Assembly: GCF_002251795.1 (NCBI RefSeq) | Contig: NZ_NOXU01000021.1 | Location: 16,769 to 80,768 of the forward strand | Direction: 5' to 3' | Length of the DNA stretch: 64,000 bases | Source: Niveispirillum lacus | GTDB lineage: Bacteria; Pseudomonadota; Alphaproteobacteria; Azospirillales; Azospirillaceae | Notes under the pieces: model-generated | The model's database searches: none | Seen by the model: the letters and a program-made list of their open reading frames with translations, nothing else | Told to the model about the DNA's origin: nothing | Shown: positions 45,449 through 54,556 of the stretch, piece by piece | How the letters are laid out: each line of letters begins with the position of its first letter | Numbering within the stretch: the stretch's first letter is position 1 | Made by a program: the position numbers and the translations under genes

Positions 45449-48400
45449 GCGCGCGTGCTGGCAAGGTTATGTGGCCGCACCAGCACATGATGGGTGGTGC
45501 CGTCATCGACAAGATCCAAGGAGTTCGCCCCGTCCACCCTCCATCCGTCGAGCTGGACAGACGCCCCTCCCCAGCGGGCGCCGTCCCTGTTTTCGATATG
45601 GATATCGTACCGTGTCATGCCATGACGGAACATGATCCGCACCTCCGGCCAGTCGGGCGGCAGGCGCGGATCGATCACCAGACGGTCGTCCTGTTGCCGC
45701 AGGCCAAGGATGGCCTCCATACCCGCCCGCTGCATCCAGCCGGCCGCACCCGTGTACCATCCCCAGCCACCACGCCCGACATGGGGGGCCACGGAGTAAA
45801 TGTCAGCAGCAACCACATAGGGTTCCAGCCGGTAGCGGCGCACCGCATCAGCGTCCAGCGCGTGGTTGATCGGGTTCAGCAAATGCAGCAGATCGGCCGC
45901 CTGCCGGTTACGGCCCAGCGCCGCCAACGCCATGACAGACCAGAGGGCGGCATGGGTATATTGCCCGCCATTTTCGCGAATGCCGGCCGGATAGGCCTGG
46001 ATGTAGCCGGGATCGGGCTGGCTGTGTGCGAAGGGCGGGGTAAACAACAGGGCCAGACCCTCCCGCTTGGTGACCAGATGCGTTTCCACGGCCTGCATGG
46101 CCCTGGCCGCCTTGTCGGGATCTCCGGCACCCGACAGGACGGACCAGCTTTGCGCAATCGCATCAATCCGGCACTCGTCCCGCAGGGCCGAGCCCAGCGG
46201 TGTCCCGTCGTCAAAATAGCCCCGCCGGTACCAATCACCATCCCAGCCATCGTGATTCAAGGCCGCCTGCAATGCGATGGCTGCTGTGCGCCAATGGCTG
46301 GCGCGCACGTCGTCGCGTGCCTGCGCCAGTTCGGCGAAACGCATCAGGGTGGTGTATAGCAACCAACCCAGCCAGACACTTTCCCCCTGCCCTCCTTCCC
46401 CGACCCGGTTCATCCCGTCATTCCAGTCGCCTGTCCCCATCAGCGGCAGGTCGTGGGGCCCCATGGACAGGCTGGCATCCAGCGCACGGGCGCAATGCTC
46501 GAACAGGGTGGCGCTCTCCTCCGCGGGGAATGGATGAAAGAAGCTGTCATGCTCGCCTTCAAAAAGCTGCGGCCCGTCCAGAAACCCCACTTTTTCGTCC
46601 AGCACCGCCAAGTCACCCGTTGTTTCCACATAATGGGCGGCGGCGTAGGCCAGCCAGACCCTGTCGTCGGAGATGCGGGTGCGCACACCCCGCCCCGATG
46701 GTGGCAGCCACCAATGCTGCACGTCACCTTCCACAAACTGCCGCCCCGCAGCCCGCAGCAGATGGGTGCGCGTCAGGTCTGGACGCGTGACGGCCAGCGC
46801 CATGCCATCCTGCAACTGGTCACGAAACCCATAGGCACCGCTGGCCTGGTAGAAGGCCGACCGCGCCCAGATGCGGCAAGACAGCGTCTGATACAGCAGC
46901 CAGCCGTTCAGCATGACGTCCAGTGACCGGTCGGGTGTGGTCACATGTATCTTGCCGAGGATCTGTCGCCATTGCTGACTGACCGCCGCCATGATGACGT
47001 CCAGATCGGCATCGCGGTAGCGGGTGACCAGCGCGCGGGCGGCATCGGCGCTTTCCGCCTGGCCCAGCAGGAACACAATCTCCACCCGGCCATCGGGCGG
47101 CAGGTCGATCCGGGTCCGCAGAACCCCACACGGGTCCAGACCGGCCCCCACCCGCTTGGACAAAGGTCCCATGCCGGCAAGCGCCAGCGGGTGCGCCAAC
47201 GTGCCGTTCCGCCCGATGAACTCTCGCCGGTCACCGGTCCAATCCGTCTGCCGCCCACCCAGGTCGGCAAAGGCGACATGCCCGCCTACATCGCGGTTCC
47301 AGGGGTTGCGCGCAAACATCGCCCCGGTTGCGGCATCAATGGAGGTGGTGACAAAGGCGCGTGTGGCATCCCGCGATGGACCCAGCACCCATTCCACATA
47401 GGCCGTTCCTGTCAGGGAACGGGGGCGGTGTGTGGTGTTATGCAGGGTCAGGCGGGCAATACGGACGGGCGCATCGACCGGGACGTAAAGTAGCAGATCA
47501 CTGGCGATGCCGTTGGCGCGGTACGTGAACCGGCTGTAACCCCAGCCATGTCGGGCAATGTAGTGACCGCCCGGGTCGCGGATAGGGCTCGGGGTCGGTG
47601 ACCAGAGCGCACCGCTTTCCTCGTCCCGCAGATAGAAGGCGTCAGCGGTCGGGTCGGTGACAGGATCATTCGACCAAGGTGTCAACTGGTTCTCGCGGCT
47701 ATTGCCGGCCCAGCAGAAGCCATTGCCGTCAGCCGATACCTGAAAGCCGAAATCCGGATTTGCGATGACATTGATCCATGGGGCCGGCGTTACCTGACCC
47801 GGACCCTGGATAATGACATATTCGCTGGCATTCCGGGCGAAGCCGCCAAGCCCATTGAAGAATTCCAGATCGGGTTTCACGGGCGCGGAAAGGGCCGCCG
47901 CCACCGAAGCACGCCGCCGGGGGATGAGTACCGGCGGGGGCGCATCGGTACCGAGGCGCTGCAACTGGTTAAACAGGCTGCCGCGCCGCGCGACCAGCAC
48001 CACCCGTGCCACGGCATTCAGCAGAGCTTGCGCCTGCGGGGTGATCAGGTCGGTGCGCAGCAGAAACACGCCGCCCGGTGTCGCGTCGTGGCCCATCGGC
48101 TGACGCGAGCGGTTCACCCGCACCAGCGTTTCCAGCGCCGTCTGCAGCTCCTGCAGGTACGAGGCCGGATGGTCATTCAGAATGACCAAGTCTACCGCGA
48201 ACCGCTTCATTCGCCAGTAATCAAAGGCCAGCAGCCCCTCCCGCACCACGGAAAGATCATCACTGTCTGTGATACGCAGCAGCAGGATGGGCAGATCGCC
48301 GGAGATCCCCAGCGGCCACAGATCCGACTGCGGCGCCAACCCGTTCTGGATAGTGGCCGAGGCCGGTCGCAGGGCCGGGGTGGCATAGACAAGATGCCCC

Positions 48401-51400
48401 GCCAGTTGCTGGAACAGCGCAGCAGTGCCGGCACCGATGCCGAGATGGCGCTGCTGCACCTGGGCCTGCGTCCAGGCCAAGGTAGCGGCACGGGCATAGG
48501 CTGTCACATCCCGGTGCCGATCGATCATGTCCAGGAGCGCAGCCCGACTGTCGGCGACCAGGGTCCAGAAGGCCAGACGGGTCGTGCCCTGTGGTGCCAG
48601 CCGGATGGTCTGGCGTAAGGCGAAGACCGGGTCCAGAACGGTGCCGGTCGTGCCCGAAAGGTTCTGTGCCGGCTCCATAGCGACGGCATCCCGCAGGGAC
48701 CGGCCCCGGCCCAGGAAACGGGCGCGGTCGGTTTCAAAACTGCTGACCCCGCCATCATTGCCTTCAACCACCAGCATGTGTCCCAGCCAGATCTCGACTT
48801 CATCCGGACCACGCCGCCGGCGTGTGGCGATCAGCGCGGCGCAGCCAGGCAGGTGTTCAGTCTGTACAAACAGCTTGGTAAAGGCGGGGTGGGCGATATC
48901 GGCCGCCTGCGGGCACAGAGCCAGCTCCAGATAGGATGTCACGTCCAGGCGCCGGGCATGGGGGCCTTCATTGGTTAGGGTGACGCGACGCACCTCGGCG
49001 TCATCCTCAGCCGAGATCAGGATATCCAGCCCCGTGACCAAACACCCATCATGCCGGATGAATTCTGCCCGATCTTCATGAAAGGTGACGTCATAGCTGT
49101 CGGGATCGACACCGCAGGGGTGATGGGACGCCGACCAGACTCGGCCATCGTCAAGATCGCGCAAAAAAATGCCGGTGCCGTGGCTGTCACAGGTCGGGTC
49201 TTCCCGCCAGCGGGTAAGGGCGATGCCGCCCCGTCGTACCTGGCCCGCTCCCGCCGCCGTCAGCATCGTCGTCATCCGGCCATTGGACAGCATCAAGGTG
49301 GCTGGTGTGGCCTGATGCGGGTGAGTGAAGTGGCGACCGGCCACCGGTTCATTGGCAGGGCCGGCGATGCGGGCATCTGGCCCGGCGGCCCAGTGATGGG
49401 TGACCGGCACCTCTGCCGGCATTCGTTCCTGCAACAGCAGTTCGGTCGCCTGGACCATCGGTTCTGCATGGAAGCGTGCCCGCATGATCCCGTTCAGCAG
49501 GGTGTTGGCGATGGCAACGATACCCATCCCTTGATGATGGGCCATGTAGGCTTGAACCAACGCCATCCCCTGCCCCTTGGGCAGGCGCGCAGGGGTAAAA
49601 TCCAAGGCCTCGAAATATCCGTAATACCCACGAGCCCCCATTAGCAACAGCCGATGCAGGTTACCAGCCGCCGCAGACGGATCGACCATGGCAGCCAGCA
49701 TCGTGGCATAAGGCGCAATGACGGTTTCCGCGGCCAAGCCACGCTTGAGTCCCAAACTGGGGACGCCGAAGTTGGAATACTGATAGGTCAGGTCAAGGTC
49801 CCGGGCATTGTAGGCGGATTCCGACATGCCCCATGGCACACCCAGGCGGGCTGCATAGATGATCTGGCGATGAACAATCAGCCGACTGGTCTGTTCCAGC
49901 AGACTGCCGCCCGGCGCACGCATCACCAGGGCAGGCATCAGATATTCGAACATGGACCCGGACCAGGAAACCAGGGCTGCACCATGGTTGGCCGGCACAA
50001 CCGTGCGGCCCAGCCGAAACCAGTGCCGGGCCGGAACATCTCCCTTGGCGATGGCAATAAAGCTGGCCAGCCGCGCCTCGGATGCCAGTAGGTCGTAGCA
50101 GCTTGGGTCCGGGACATTTTCGTTCAGAAGATGCCCGATGGACAGAAGCTGGCGTTCACTGTCGAACAGGAAGGTAAAATCCATTGCAGCAACCAAAGCC
50201 CGCGCCCTGCGGGCCAGCGTCGCCAGACGGGGGCCGAGGGTCTCATCATCCTGTTGGTCCCGGTCATGGGAACGGATGCTGTCAAGACAGGCCCCTGCCC
50301 AGTAGGCAGCATCGGTCCCCATCGACGCCAGCGCCGGGGCCGTCATCAAGCTGGCAATCTGCTCTGCCCGCTTGGTGAGATTGGACATGATGGTGTCTGG
50401 ATCGCCGTCGCATGACTGCTGGCGAATGACGCGGGCCAGCGTGTCCAGGGCCTGATCCAGGCGACCGCCAGCCTCACTCTGACCGGACGTAGGCCGAATT
50501 TCGCGCACCAAGGCTAATGCATCAGCCACGCCTTGCACCCGTATTGCATCGGGACAGGGGTCGGCGCGCCATGCGTCACAACTGTTGGCCAGCGCGATCA
50601 GATGTCCGGCCAGATTGCCACTGTCCACGGAGGAGACATATTTCGGGTCCAATGGGCGCAAATCCGCCGTGGCATACCAGTTCAGAAAATGCCCCCGATA
50701 CCGCTCCAGTCGGTCCATGCTGGCCATGGTTGCCTCCAACCGGTCTAGGGCTTCATGTGTTCCGATCCAGCCGAAATCCCGCGCGGCGACCACCGACAGC
50801 AGGTAAAGGCCGATATTGGTTGGCGAGGTCCGGCGGGCCAGAACGGGCGCTGGGGTCTCCTGGAAGTTATCGGGCGGCAGCATATTGTCGTCGGCGGTAA
50901 CGAACTGTTCGAAGTATCGCCAAGTGCGGCGTGCGGTCAGGCGCAGGGTTGAGGTCGCCTCTGGACCCAGATCCTCCATTTCCTGATCCTGGCTTGGCCG
51001 GCTGATCCGTTCGGCAATGAAGGGCGACAACAACCAGGACAGGGTGAAAGGCAGGCAGAGCAGCCAGTTCCCGTTGCCCGCTGTCAGCGCCACCGCAAAG
51101 CCGGTAACGGCCAGGGCCGGTGCACCGGCCATGCGCTTGAAGCTTCCAACCCGGCTCAGCCGTGGGGCAATGGCGGTCTGCGCCGCCGGAACCCATTGCA
51201 GCAGATGGCGGTGACTGACCCAGAGGCGCCAGAGCGTGCGAAGGACCGCATCCATCAACATCCAGGCCTGGTGGGCCAGGAAGCCAGCCGTCAAGGCAGC
51301 AAGAAGCAACGCCTGCCGAGCTTCGGCGGCCAGCCAACGCAAATGGCTTGAATGCCGCATCCCTGTCTGGGTCGGCCACAGCGCGGTGACAATGCGAAAC

Positions 51401-53952
51401 AGGTGCGGCGCCGACAACAGGACGATGTTGAACAGGGTCCACACCAGACTGGCCGCGAATGGCAGGGTCCAACCCAGCATCAGCGACAGGATCATCAGCG
51501 GCGCGACCAGGGTACGGCGCAGATTGTCCAGCATCTTCCACCGGCCGACAGCGGGCACCACGCCGTTGACGCGGCTGGGGTCGGTTGCGGCATAGCCCCG
51601 TCCCATCAGCCACGGCAGCAATTGCCAGTCGCCGCGGGCCCAGCGGTGATGGCGCAGGGCATCCAGATCGTAACGGGTGGGAAAATCCTCCACCAGTTCG
51701 ACATCGGTCACCAGGGCGGCCCGGGCGAAATTGCCTTCAAACAGGTCATGGCTCAACACGGTGCCGTCCGGAACGCGCCCGGCCAGTGCCAGTTCGAAGG
51801 CATCGATGTCATAAATGCCCTTGCCGGCATAGGACCCTTCCCCAAACAGGTCCTGATAATGGTCGGATATGGCAGCGGCATAGGGGTCAATGCCGTTCAG
51901 GCTGGAGAAGATGCGCTGAAACAGCGACCCTTGCCGCCCGACAGGCAGCGATGGTGTGATCCGGGGCTGCAGCAGGCCATAACCTTCGACAACCCGGCCC
52001 TCCCCCGGATCAAAGCGAGGCCGGTTCAGGGGATGGGCCATCTTGCCGATCAGCCGCCGGGCGGCATCGCGTGGCAGGCGTGTATCGGCATCCAGGGTAA
52101 GGACGTAGCGCACCCCAAGGGGCAGCACGCCTTCCTCCATCTCCAGGAACCCGGTATCGGTGGCGCCGCGCAGCAGACGGTTCAGCTCATGCAGCTTGCC
52201 GCGCTTGCGCTCCCACCCCATCCAGCAGCCTTCGCCCGGACACCAGACCCGCTTGCGGTGCAGCAGCAGGAAACGCGAACCGCCGGGGGCTGGTCCATAG
52301 CGCGTGTTCAGCTGGGCGATCCCGTCGCGGGCAGCCTTAAGCAGGATGTCATCGGCTTCTGTCTGCTCGGTGGCAGCGTCGGTCCAGTCGGACAGAAGGG
52401 CGAACAGCAGGTCGCCATCCGGACTGGCCAGATGATGCACCTCCAACTGTGCCACTTGTTCAGCCACCGCACCGGGGGTGGTCAGCAAGGTGGGGACCGC
52501 CACGAGGGTTCGCTGGTCGGCCGGTACCCCCTCCGTCAACGCCATGCCCGGCAGGGCGGTGGCCCCAACCCCCAGCGACAGGACGCGATTGAACAACACC
52601 ATGGCAACGTCGAAGACGGGGATGAAGGATGCCAGCCCCAAGATCAATAAGGCCGACACCCCCACACCTGTCTCTGCCAGCAGATGAACAACCGTCAGGA
52701 GTATCAAACCGGCGATAGCAAGGATCGAGCCGACATACAGGGCGAGGCCCATGGACCGCGCAAACCGGGCTGGTCGCTGCGCCCAGCGTGGACGGTAGCC
52801 GATGTGACTCTCGAACGCCGGACGTCCACGCGCCAACAGGTGGTAGCCAGGATCGCGGCAACGCGGGTCAGCCGCGGCATCCTGTGTCTGCGCCACCATC
52901 AGCACCTGCCGCGTGACGTCCAGTTCAGACCGTCCGCTGCATCTCGACATATCCTCAATCGCGCTGCGGTACAGGTTACGGGTTGCAAAATCCATTCTTG
53001 GGTAAGCAGCCACCGATGCCAGCAGGTCATCAACGGGGCTGGCCCTTTCGAACAGCTCCTTCCAGTCCACATCGCCAATGCGCCGCAGGCTGGTGATGAT
53101 GTTGCGAACCGTGACATTGGTGGCGCCCTGCCGTCGGTGGACGTCATTGACCATGTCATCGGCATTGGTGCCCCTCGACACCAGCCGCCGATCCAACCAG
53201 GCCAGCATTGGGATCGTGTCGGGGTCCTGGTCACGCAGGCGGTGCAGAAGCTGCACCACCATGGCCGGTGGCAGGGGGTGGTCGTGCAGCGTCTTCATGG
53301 CGCTGGCTGAAGTTTCCTCAATCGCATCGTCCCCAGCCAGAAGCTGGTCGGCGATGATGTCGGCCTGCTGTCTTGCATCACGATTGATCAGGGTCTGCAC
53401 TGCCAACCGGCGCAGATTCTCGATCAGTACCATCCGCAACGCGATGGACACGGCCCACAGCTCGCCGATGGTCAGCGGCTCCACAGTCTGATAGGCACGC
53501 AGATACTTCACCAGCATGTCAGCATCAAACCGGCTGTCAGTGTGGGCCACGAAGGCCCAGGCAAGGCCGAAGACACGCGGATACCCTGCAAATGGCCCAG
53601 TGGCCAATTTGGGAAGCTGGCGGTGAAAACCCGGCGGAAGATCCCGGTCGATTTCGCGAACCCGGCGTTCGACAAGGTGATAATTGTCCACCAGCCATTC
53701 CGATGCCGGCGTGATGGTCTTGCCCTCGGTCAGGGCGGAGACGGTCCTGCGGTAGGCATCCAGCAGCGCAACGGCATTGTCGTCCAGCCGGCTCGCCAGT
53801 GATGCGACCCGAATTGGTCTGTCGGTCACCGTTTGTGCCGCCGCCAAGGTGCGGGCATGTTCCTCCAGCCGCTCCAAGCCGAAAAGCTCTTCCCGAATGA
53901 CCTCGGCGTCCTGCCAGAAGGCGGGCGAAGGCGCTGCGCGCAAGATTTTCAT
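45427..53952 (-). CDS. ndvB: Cyclic beta-1,2-glucan synthase (NdvB/ChvB-type)
   Basis: 2841 residues, matching the ~2800-residue family. The N-terminal third has the GT84 synthase region with membrane segments (about 410-470 and 800-1000) and the metal-binding motif LTLDADTRLPRDAA (about 620). A glucoamylase-like region follows (about 1200-1500; ARLGVPWGMSESAYNARD, YAHHQGMG-like MAHHQGMGIVAIA). Then two GH94-type domains run to the C-terminus (DGMALAVTRPD, WWLPPSGRGVRTRISDD, GTGDWNDGMNRVGEGGQGES, GRGGWGWYTGAAGWMQ). It makes periplasmic cyclic glucans, used in osmoadaptation and plant or animal interaction. Tail-to-tail overlap with mgtA. Confidence 0.93.
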   Translation of the reverse strand: MKILRAAPSPAFWQDAEVIREELFGLERLEEHARTLAAAQTVTDRPIRVASLASRLDDNAVALLDAYRRTVSALTEGKTITPASEWLVDNYHLVERRVREIDRDLPPGFHRQLPKLATGPFAGYPRVFGLAWAFVAHTDSRFDADMLVKYLRAYQTVEPLTIGELWAVSIALRMVLIENLRRLAVQTLINRDARQQADIIADQLLAGDDAIEETSASAMKTLHDHPLPPAMVVQLLHRLRDQDPDTIPMLAWLDRRLVSRGTNADDMVNDVHRRQGATNVTVRNIITSLRRIGDVDWKELFERASPVDDLLASVAAYPRMDFATRNLYRSAIEDMSRCSGRSELDVTRQVLMVAQTQDAAADPRCRDPGYHLLARGRPAFESHIGYRPRWAQRPARFARSMGLALYVGSILAIAGLILLTVVHLLAETGVGVSALLILGLASFIPVFDVAMVLFNRVLSLGVGATALPGMALTEGVPADQRTLVAVPTLLTTPGAVAEQVAQLEVHHLASPDGDLLFALLSDWTDAATEQTEADDILLKAARDGIAQLNTRYGPAPGGSRFLLLHRKRVWCPGEGCWMGWERKRGKLHELNRLLRGATDTGFLEMEEGVLPLGVRYVLTLDADTRLPRDAARRLIGKMAHPLNRPRFDPGEGRVVEGYGLLQPRITPSLPVGRQGSLFQRIFSSLNGIDPYAAAISDHYQDLFGEGSYAGKGIYDIDAFELALAGRVPDGTVLSHDLFEGNFARAALVTDVELVEDFPTRYDLDALRHHRWARGDWQLLPWLMGRGYAATDPSRVNGVVPAVGRWKMLDNLRRTLVAPLMILSLMLGWTLPFAASLVWTLFNIVLLSAPHLFRIVTALWPTQTGMRHSSHLRWLAAEARQALLLAALTAGFLAHQAWMLMDAVLRTLWRLWVSHRHLLQWVPAAQTAIAPRLSRVGSFKRMAGAPALAVTGFAVALTAGNGNWLLCLPFTLSWLLSPFIAERISRPSQDQEMEDLGPEATSTLRLTARRTWRYFEQFVTADDNMLPPDNFQETPAPVLARRTSPTNIGLYLLSVVAARDFGWIGTHEALDRLEATMASMDRLERYRGHFLNWYATADLRPLDPKYVSSVDSGNLAGHLIALANSCDAWRADPCPDAIRVQGVADALALVREIRPTSGQSEAGGRLDQALDTLARVIRQQSCDGDPDTIMSNLTKRAEQIASLMTAPALASMGTDAAYWAGACLDSIRSHDRDQQDDETLGPRLATLARRARALVAAMDFTFLFDSERQLLSIGHLLNENVPDPSCYDLLASEARLASFIAIAKGDVPARHWFRLGRTVVPANHGAALVSWSGSMFEYLMPALVMRAPGGSLLEQTSRLIVHRQIIYAARLGVPWGMSESAYNARDLDLTYQYSNFGVPSLGLKRGLAAETVIAPYATMLAAMVDPSAAAGNLHRLLLMGARGYYGYFEALDFTPARLPKGQGMALVQAYMAHHQGMGIVAIANTLLNGIMRARFHAEPMVQATELLLQERMPAEVPVTHHWAAGPDARIAGPANEPVAGRHFTHPHQATPATLMLSNGRMTTMLTAAGAGQVRRGGIALTRWREDPTCDSHGTGIFLRDLDDGRVWSASHHPCGVDPDSYDVTFHEDRAEFIRHDGCLVTGLDILISAEDDAEVRRVTLTNEGPHARRLDVTSYLELALCPQAADIAHPAFTKLFVQTEHLPGCAALIATRRRRGPDEVEIWLGHMLVVEGNDGGVSSFETDRARFLGRGRSLRDAVAMEPAQNLSGTTGTVLDPVFALRQTIRLAPQGTTRLAFWTLVADSRAALLDMIDRHRDVTAYARAATLAWTQAQVQQRHLGIGAGTAALFQQLAGHLVYATPALRPASATIQNGLAPQSDLWPLGISGDLPILLLRITDSDDLSVVREGLLAFDYWRMKRFAVDLVILNDHPASYLQELQTALETLVRVNRSRQPMGHDATPGGVFLLRTDLITPQAQALLNAVARVVLVARRGSLFNQLQRLGTDAPPPVLIPRRRASVAAALSAPVKPDLEFFNGLGGFARNASEYVIIQGPGQVTPAPWINVIANPDFGFQVSADGNGFCWAGNSRENQLTPWSNDPVTDPTADAFYLRDEESGALWSPTPSPIRDPGGHYIARHGWGYSRFTYRANGIASDLLLYVPVDAPVRIARLTLHNTTHRPRSLTGTAYVEWVLGPSRDATRAFVTTSIDAATGAMFARNPWNRDVGGHVAFADLGGRQTDWTGDRREFIGRNGTLAHPLALAGMGPLSKRVGAGLDPCGVLRTRIDLPPDGRVEIVFLLGQAESADAARALVTRYRDADLDVIMAAVSQQWRQILGKIHVTTPDRSLDVMLNGWLLYQTLSCRIWARSAFYQASGAYGFRDQLQDGMALAVTRPDLTRTHLLRAAGRQFVEGDVQHWWLPPSGRGVRTRISDDRVWLAYAAAHYVETTGDLAVLDEKVGFLDGPQLFEGEHDSFFHPFPAEESATLFEHCARALDASLSMGPHDLPLMGTGDWNDGMNRVGEGGQGESVWLGWLLYTTLMRFAELAQARDDVRASHWRTAAIALQAALNHDGWDGDWYRRGYFDDGTPLGSALRDECRIDAIAQSWSVLSGAGDPDKAARAMQAVETHLVTKREGLALLFTPPFAHSQPDPGYIQAYPAGIRENGGQYTHAALWSVMALAALGRNRQAADLLHLLNPINHALDADAVRRYRLEPYVVAADIYSVAPHVGRGGWGWYTGAAGWMQRAGMEAILGLRQQDDRLVIDPRLPPDWPEVRIMFRHGMTRYDIHIENRDGARWGGASVQLDGWRVDGANSLDLVDDGTTHHVLVRPHNLASTRAQPEDAI

Positions 53953-54556
53953 GCTGTCGCCTTATATCAAGGATGTCAGGCGCGGCAGCGCCCAATGATC
54001 TTCCCGGCAAAGGTTGCTGGTGCGCGGGGCCGACGCCTGACCAAGGTCGGACAGGCGTCAAAAGACGGTGGTGCATGCCCACCCAATTGGTGCCCAATCT
54101 ACAGAGGAGCCATTGCGCAAGCGGAAATGAGACTTAAAGATCCAGCACCTTTCTACCGCTCATTTTATAATTAGACCTATGTAATGAACACACTCGGAAT
54201 ATACCCATTAAAATATTAAAGCTTGAAATATCGTTATTGAATTCTATTTTTTAATAATTTGAACCAATCCGGATCTGCCGGTGGCTCCAACTCTTGAGTG
54301 GGATGGAGGAGCATCGTGGACTTGCCCTTGCAAGGGTAGAGGACGAACTGGCCAGGTGATGAAATCCAGGTCCATGGCGGCGGGGGTGCGTAATTTCCGG
54401 CCCTGCTGCTTATCGCCGTTAGGGATTAAGGTTGCCGCAGCCAGAGCGACCGAGGTCACGGCCAGGGGGGCGTCAAGGGAACAGGGGCCCTGCCGGTCCA
54501 GTGCCGTTTGGCAGCGCGTCCCGGGCTCTCCGGCCATTCGAAGAGAGGCGGCACCC
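53953..54556. other. Divergent intergenic region between ndvB and the dehydrogenase-CHAD gene
   Basis: About 600 bases. The middle (54140-54260) is AT-rich, suited to divergent promoters. The plus frame of the next gene stays open back to 54281, but that part is Arg/Pro-rich with no ribosome site at its start and is not called. No small gene recognised. Confidence 0.45.

Noticed and set aside
51352..52650. 432-codon plus-strand open frame
   Set aside because: It lies entirely opposite the ndvB coding sequence, has no ribosome site and has a Gln/Pro/His-rich composition typical of antisense frames in high-GC DNA.
54281..54556. Upstream in-frame extension of the dehydrogenase-CHAD gene
   Set aside because: The extra ~92 residues are Arg/Pro-rich with no family similarity and no ribosome site; ATG 54557 begins the normal dehydrogenase N-terminus.
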